Shown here: one piece after another, positions 5,338-8,043 of the stretch
How the letters are laid out: the number at the start of each line of letters is the position of its first letter
How positions within the stretch are numbered: the stretch's first letter is position 1
Source: Thermoanaerobaculia bacterium
Lineage (GTDB): Bacteria > Acidobacteriota > Thermoanaerobaculia > Gp7-AA8
DNA: 8,043 nucleotides
Reading direction: 5' to 3'
Assembly: GCA_023700825.1 (NCBI GenBank)
Contig: JAMPYE010000189.1
Span: forward strand, 1 to 8,043
Translations under genes and position numbers: made by a program
The notes under the pieces: generated by a model
The model's database searches: none
Told to the model about the DNA's origin: nothing
What the model saw: the letters and a program-made list of their open reading frames with translations, nothing else

Positions 5338-5838
5338 TCAACGTCGTCCTTCTCTGCGCGACGACGCCGCTTCCACCAGGACCGTTGCGAGCGCGCAGAG
5401 CCCTTCGCGGCGGCCTGTGAAGCCGAGACCGTCGGTCGTGGTGGCCTTGATGTTCACGCGATCCTCTCCGACCCCGAGCATGTTCGCCACGCTCGCGCGA
5501 ATCCGCTCCTTGTGGGGGCCGAGCTTCGGCGCCTCCGCCACGACCGTCACGTCGACGTTCGCGATCTGGAAGCCTCGCTCGCCGACGAGGCGGAGCGCCT
5601 CCGCGACGAACACCGACGACGACGCCCCGCGCCAGCGTTCGTCGCTCGACGGGAAATACTCGCCAATGTCACCCGCACCGACGGCGCCGAGCATCGCATC
5701 GACGAGAGCGTGCAGGACCGCGTCGGCGTCGGAGTGTCCTTCGAGGCCGCCGCGATCCGCGATCCGTACGCCGCCCAGCACGAGCGGGCGGTCCGCGGCG
5801 AACCGGTGCACGTCGATCCCATTGCCGATTCGATTCAT
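5338..5838 (-). CDS. ispF: 2-C-methyl-D-erythritol 2,4-cyclodiphosphate synthase
   Basis: IspF cyclises CDP-methylerythritol 2-phosphate to methylerythritol cyclodiphosphate with release of CMP, the fifth MEP-pathway step. The 166-residue product is of full family length. The metal ligands correspond to Asp9 and His11 in GIDVHRF (7-13) and His43 in DADAVLHALVDA (37-48). The substrate-binding loop at 57-74 (DIGEYFPSSDERW) and the C-terminal signature KATTTDGLGFTGRREG (131-146) are intact. The ATG at 5838 has GGAG 6 bases upstream and overlaps the ispD stop as ATGA, so ispD and ispF are probably translationally coupled. They are separate genes here, not the ispDF fusion seen in some alpha- and epsilonproteobacteria. 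The 3' end touches the gltX start region. Confidence 0.96.
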   Translation of the reverse strand: MNRIGNGIDVHRFAADRPLVLGGVRIADRGGLEGHSDADAVLHALVDAMLGAVGAGDIGEYFPSSDERWRGASSSVFVAEALRLVGERGFQIANVDVTVVAEAPKLGPHKERIRASVANMLGVGEDRVNIKATTTDGLGFTGRREGLCALATVLVEAASSRREGRR

Positions 5839-6533
5839 TCGTCGCTCCAGTTCGCGAGCTCTCGCACCGCGCTCTCGAAATCCACGGGCCTCGTGATCTT
5901 GATGTTTCTGGGGTCGCCCTCGATCACCCGGACGCGGTAACCGCAGCGAGCCACGGCTGCCGCCTCGTCCGTGGCCGGCCAACCCTCTTCGATTGCGCGC
6001 GCCAGAGCCGACTGCAATACGCCGAGCCGGAAGCACTGCGGTGTTTGCGCCGCGGCGAGCAGGCTCCTGTCGGGAGTCTCGACGACGACGCCTCCGTCGA
6101 TTCGATGAATCGTGTCGGTCGGCATCGTCGCGGGAACTGCCCCGTCGGCGTGGGCGAGCGCTTCGAGCAGCCGGTCGAGAAGATCCGCCGGAACGAACGG
6201 CCGGACGGCATCGTGCGCTGCGACGATCGAGTCGTCGCCGAGGCCGCCGCGGACGAGGCTGTCCGCTCCGCGAAGGACCGACTCCTGCCTCGACTCCCCG
6301 CCGCGCACGATCTTCACGTTGCCCCAGCGGAAGTGGTCCGCGATCTCCTGCATCGTGGCGAGATGGTCAGGCGAGACGCAAACGACGATCCGCTCGACAC
6401 TCGGGTGCCGATGGAAGCGACCGATCGTGTGGGCGATCAGCGGGCGTCCGCCGAGCGGGAGAAACTGCTTCGGCAGGTCGCCGCCGAACCGCGTGCCCGA
6501 TCCGGCGGCGGGGATGATCACGGCACAACGCAT
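5835..6533 (-). CDS. ispD: 2-C-methyl-D-erythritol 4-phosphate cytidylyltransferase
   Basis: IspD joins methylerythritol 4-phosphate to CTP to give CDP-methylerythritol, the third MEP-pathway step. The 232-residue product has the CTP-binding loop PAAGSGTRFGGDLPKQF (8-24) with the expected basic residues Arg15 and Lys22. GGESRQESV (78-86), HDAVRPFV (107-114), AAQTPQCF (161-168) and the C-terminal GDPRNIKIT (207-215) follow; all family signatures are present. The ATG at 6533 is chosen because RCAVIIPAAG is where the family begins. An upstream in-frame extension of 17 residues (MRSFPGATRGG...) looks like untranslated leader. No good Shine-Dalgarno is seen near the chosen ATG; the nearest GGAG is 17 bases away. 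The gene begins 78 bases after frr. Confidence 0.95.
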   Translation of the reverse strand: MRCAVIIPAAGSGTRFGGDLPKQFLPLGGRPLIAHTIGRFHRHPSVERIVVCVSPDHLATMQEIADHFRWGNVKIVRGGESRQESVLRGADSLVRGGLGDDSIVAAHDAVRPFVPADLLDRLLEALAHADGAVPATMPTDTIHRIDGGVVVETPDRSLLAAAQTPQCFRLGVLQSALARAIEEGWPATDEAAAVARCGYRVRVIEGDPRNIKITRPVDFESAVRELANWSDE

Positions 6534-6611
6534 GGCGTTAGGGTCGTCGTCTCCGCCGCGGGTCGCGCCCGGGAACGATCGCATCCGACGAGAGGCCGGA
6601 AGGCCCCCCGA

Positions 6612-7172
6612 TCAGACCTCCATCACTTCCTTTTCCTTGTGCTTCAGGATGTCGTTGACCTCGTCGATGAACTTGTCCGTCAGCTTCTGGACTTCGTCGT
6701 GGGCGCGCTTTTCGTCGTCCTGCGAGATCTCGTGGTCCTTCTCGAGCTTCTTGACCTTGTCGTTCACGTCGCGGCGGACCTGTCGGATCGCGGTGCGCGC
6801 CTCTTCCGACATGTGGTGCGCGCGCTTGACGAGGTCCTTGCGGCGCTCCTCGGTCAGCGGAGGAACCGGCACCCGGATCAGCTTGCCGTCGCTCGCGGGA
6901 TTGAAGCCGAGGTCCGCGGTGCGGATCGCTTTCTCGATCGGAGCGGTCATGCTCTTGTCCCACGGCTCGACGACGATGAGCGCGGGCTCGGGAACCTTCA
7001 GGTTCGCGACCTGCGCCAGCGGCGTGTCGGTGCCGTAGTAGGGAACCATCACGCCATCGAGCATCGACGTCGAAGCGCGCCCGGTGCGCAGCGATTTGAA
7101 CTCCTTGTGCAGCGCCTCGATGGCGCCGTGCATGCGGCGTTCGGCGTCTTTGATCACTTCTTTCAGCGGCAT
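6612..7172 (-). CDS. frr: Ribosome recycling factor (RRF)
   Basis: RRF works with EF-G to split post-termination ribosomes. The 186-residue product matches the usual 185. The three-helix domain I is built from residues 1-30 and about 105-186, and the beta domain II lies between. Signatures are LRTGRAS (28-34), YYGTDTPLAQVANL (45-58), RVPVPPLTEERRKDLVK (100-116) and RQVRRDVND (130-138), the last containing the conserved arginine that contacts rRNA. The ATG at 7172 is 6 bases from a perfect AGGAGG. A GTG directly before it (7175) is a less likely start. The gene follows pyrH by 27 bases, the near-universal pyrH-frr pair. The uppS, cdsA and dxr genes that often come next are absent; ispD follows instead. 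Confidence 0.97.
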   Translation of the reverse strand: MPLKEVIKDAERRMHGAIEALHKEFKSLRTGRASTSMLDGVMVPYYGTDTPLAQVANLKVPEPALIVVEPWDKSMTAPIEKAIRTADLGFNPASDGKLIRVPVPPLTEERRKDLVKRAHHMSEEARTAIRQVRRDVNDKVKKLEKDHEISQDDEKRAHDEVQKLTDKFIDEVNDILKHKEKEVMEV

Positions 7173-7178
7173 CACTTT

Positions 7179-7184
7179 CCTCCT
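7179..7184 (-). promoter_or_regulatory. Ribosome binding site of frr
   Basis: A perfect AGGAGG in the 27-base pyrH-frr spacer lies 6 bases before the ATG at 7172, but only 3 bases before the GTG at 7175. This decides in favour of the ATG and predicts strong initiation. Confidence 0.85.
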
Positions 7185-7199
7185 GTGACGGCGGGGCCA

Positions 7200-7925
7200 C
7201 TAGTCCGAGACGAGCGACCCGATGTCCTCTCCAAGAACCGCCCTGCTGATGTTCCCCTTCTCGCGCAGCGAGAAGACGTAAATCGGTACGTTGTTGCTCC
7301 TGGCGAGGTCGATCGCCGACGCGTCCATGACGTTCAGGCGCTTCTCGAGAACCTCCTGGTAGGTGGCCCGCGGGATTCGCGTCGCGTTCGGGTCCTTGTG
7401 CGGATCGGCCGTGTAGAGGCCGTCGACCTTCGTCGCTTTCATGATGATGTCGCAGCAGAGCTCGTTCGCGCGCAGCGCCGCCGCCGAATCGGTCGTGAAA
7501 TACGGGTTGCCCGTGCCGGCGGCGCAGATCACGATCCGCCCCTTCTCGAGATGGCGGATGGCGCGGCGTCGGATGAAGGGCTCGGCGACGCCGGGCATGT
7601 TGATGGCCGTGGCCACGCGCGTCGGCACGCCGCGGTCTTCGAGCGCGTTCTGGAACGCCAGCGAGTTGATGACCGTCGCGAGCATCCCCATCTGGTCGCC
7701 GACCGCGCGATCGATGCCCTCTGTCGCCGCGTTCACGCCCCGGAAAATGTTGCCCCCTCCGATGACGATCGCGACCTCGACCCCGAGCCCGTGCACTGCG
7801 ACGACTTCGTCGGCAATGTCGGACATCGTCTCCGGGTCGATGCCGTACGAGCGATCGCCCATCAGCGCTTCGCCCGACAGCTTGAGCATGATTCTCTTGT
7901 ATCGCGGCTTTTTCTCGCTGCTCAT
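7200..7925 (-). CDS. pyrH: Uridylate (UMP) kinase
   Basis: PyrH phosphorylates UMP to UDP with ATP. It is the bacterial-type hexameric enzyme of the amino acid kinase family, unrelated to eukaryotic UMP/CMP kinases. The 241-residue product shows the phosphate-binding KLSGEAL (15-21), GGGNIFRG (57-64), DQMGMLATVINSLA (77-90), GTGNPYFTTD (137-146), the nucleotide-binding KATKVDGLYTADP (163-175) and NVMDASAI (198-205). All are intact. The ATG at 7925 is preceded by GGGGA at 6 bases. An in-frame TTG just before it (7928) is less likely. A predicted promoter lies about 20 bases upstream, giving a short leader of roughly 14 bases. The usual upstream neighbours rpsB-tsf would lie to the right, separated by the terminator at the window edge. 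The stop is TAG. Confidence 0.97.
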   Translation of the reverse strand: MSSEKKPRYKRIMLKLSGEALMGDRSYGIDPETMSDIADEVVAVHGLGVEVAIVIGGGNIFRGVNAATEGIDRAVGDQMGMLATVINSLAFQNALEDRGVPTRVATAINMPGVAEPFIRRRAIRHLEKGRIVICAAGTGNPYFTTDSAAALRANELCCDIIMKATKVDGLYTADPHKDPNATRIPRATYQEVLEKRLNVMDASAIDLARSNNVPIYVFSLREKGNISRAVLGEDIGSLVSD

Positions 7926-7945
7926 CAAGTGTCCCCGGGCGCTGA

Positions 7946-7974
7946 TTTATACCATATCGATTGTCGCTTTGCGG
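7946..7974 (-). promoter_or_regulatory. Extended -10 promoter of pyrH-frr
   Basis: The minus strand reads TGG followed by TATAAA (7946-7951), an extended -10 element (TGn plus five of six consensus bases) in a locally AT-rich patch. The -35 position at a 17-base spacing (7969-7974) is CCGCAA, a poor match, which is common for extended -10 promoters. The start site would be near 7939, leaving a leader of about 14 bases before pyrH. This would give pyrH-frr its own promoter behind the upstream terminator. Confidence 0.6.
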
Positions 7975-7999
7975 GAGGCGCTCCCCGCCGGAACCGGCG
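7971..7999. repeat. Two overlapping GC-rich inverted repeats upstream of pyrH
   Basis: GCGGGAG (7971-7977) can pair with CTCCCCGC (7981-7988) with one bulged base, and CGCCGG (7986-7991) pairs perfectly with CCGGCG (7994-7999). The two share bases 7986-7988, so only one can form at a time. They lie between the terminator and the pyrH -10 box, the first overlapping the predicted -35. They might be an operator or RNA structure in read-through transcripts; no function is established. Confidence 0.4.
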
Positions 8000-8010
8000 C
8001 AAACAGGCAC

Positions 8011-8043
8011 AAAAAATCCTCCGGCCCGAAAGAGCCGGAGGAT
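8011..8043 (-). terminator. Intrinsic terminator of the gene upstream of pyrH
   Basis: On the minus strand a perfect 10-base-pair stem (ATCCTCCGGC with GCCGGAGGAT) encloses an 8-base loop and runs straight into six T residues (8016-8011). This is a textbook Rho-independent terminator. It must end transcription of a minus-strand gene beyond position 8043; tsf is expected by gene order but is not visible. The stem may extend beyond the window. Confidence 0.88.

Noticed and set aside
4697..5896. Plus-strand open frame of 399 codons opposite gltX and ispF
   Set aside because: It is antisense to two enzymes with intact catalytic motifs, has no recognisable domain, and its composition follows the complement of those genes.
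6594..6605. Hairpin GGCC-TTCC-GGCC as a terminator between frr and ispD
   Set aside because: The stem is only 4 bases and no T-run follows it, so it does not qualify as an intrinsic terminator.
6538..8010. Minus-strand open frame of 490 codons in another frame over frr and pyrH
   Set aside because: It is an out-of-frame shadow spanning two real genes and the pyrH promoter; the product is Arg-rich low complexity.
1..8043. Search for mobile elements, CRISPR arrays, toxin-antitoxin or defence genes, riboswitches
   Set aside because: No transposase, integrase, regularly spaced repeats, terminal repeats or recognisable riboswitch core was seen; every stretch is filled by housekeeping genes, tRNAs or short spacers.

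Overview
This window is a high-GC bacterial chromosome segment carrying core housekeeping genes, and everything recognisable in it is transcribed from the minus strand (right to left). The order Thr(UGU)-Tyr-Gly-Thr(GGU) tRNAs, then rpmG, tRNA-Trp, secE, nusG and rplK, preceded by ispD-ispF-gltX and rlmB, resembles deltaproteobacterial-type genomes (Myxococcota, Desulfobacterota, Binatota and relatives). This lineage call is inference from gene order and base composition. A class 2 (quinone-type) dihydroorotate dehydrogenase and MEP-pathway isoprenoid genes fit a Gram-negative bacterium.

Layout in the direction of transcription: (1) An intrinsic terminator at the right edge (8011-8043) closes an upstream gene that is not visible; tsf would be usual there. 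(2) A GC-rich inverted-repeat cluster and an extended -10 promoter precede pyrH (UMP kinase), followed by frr (ribosome recycling factor). (3) After a 78-base gap comes a very compact block, ispD-ispF-gltX-pyrD-rlmB. Three of its four junctions are 4-base stop/start overlaps, and the fourth (ispF/gltX) is either such an overlap or a 2-base gap. (4) A 195-base intergenic stretch (1831-2025) holds a strong sigma70-type promoter with an inverted repeat over its -10 box. (5) This promoter drives four tRNA genes, rpmG (L33), tRNA-Trp, secE, nusG and the first 32 codons of rplK (L11), which runs off the left edge.

Together the genes serve translation (tRNAs, L33, L11, RRF, GluRS, rRNA methylation), transcription elongation (NusG), protein export (SecE), pyrimidine synthesis (PyrD, PyrH) and isoprenoid precursor synthesis (IspD, IspF). 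No mobile element, CRISPR array, phage gene or defence gene is visible, and I see no new multi-gene system. The points worth a second look are the absence of tuf from its customary place between tRNA-Thr(GGU) and rpmG, the chain of stop/start overlaps with non-ATG starts, the inverted repeats over two promoters, and small oddities in L33 and one tRNA-Thr.
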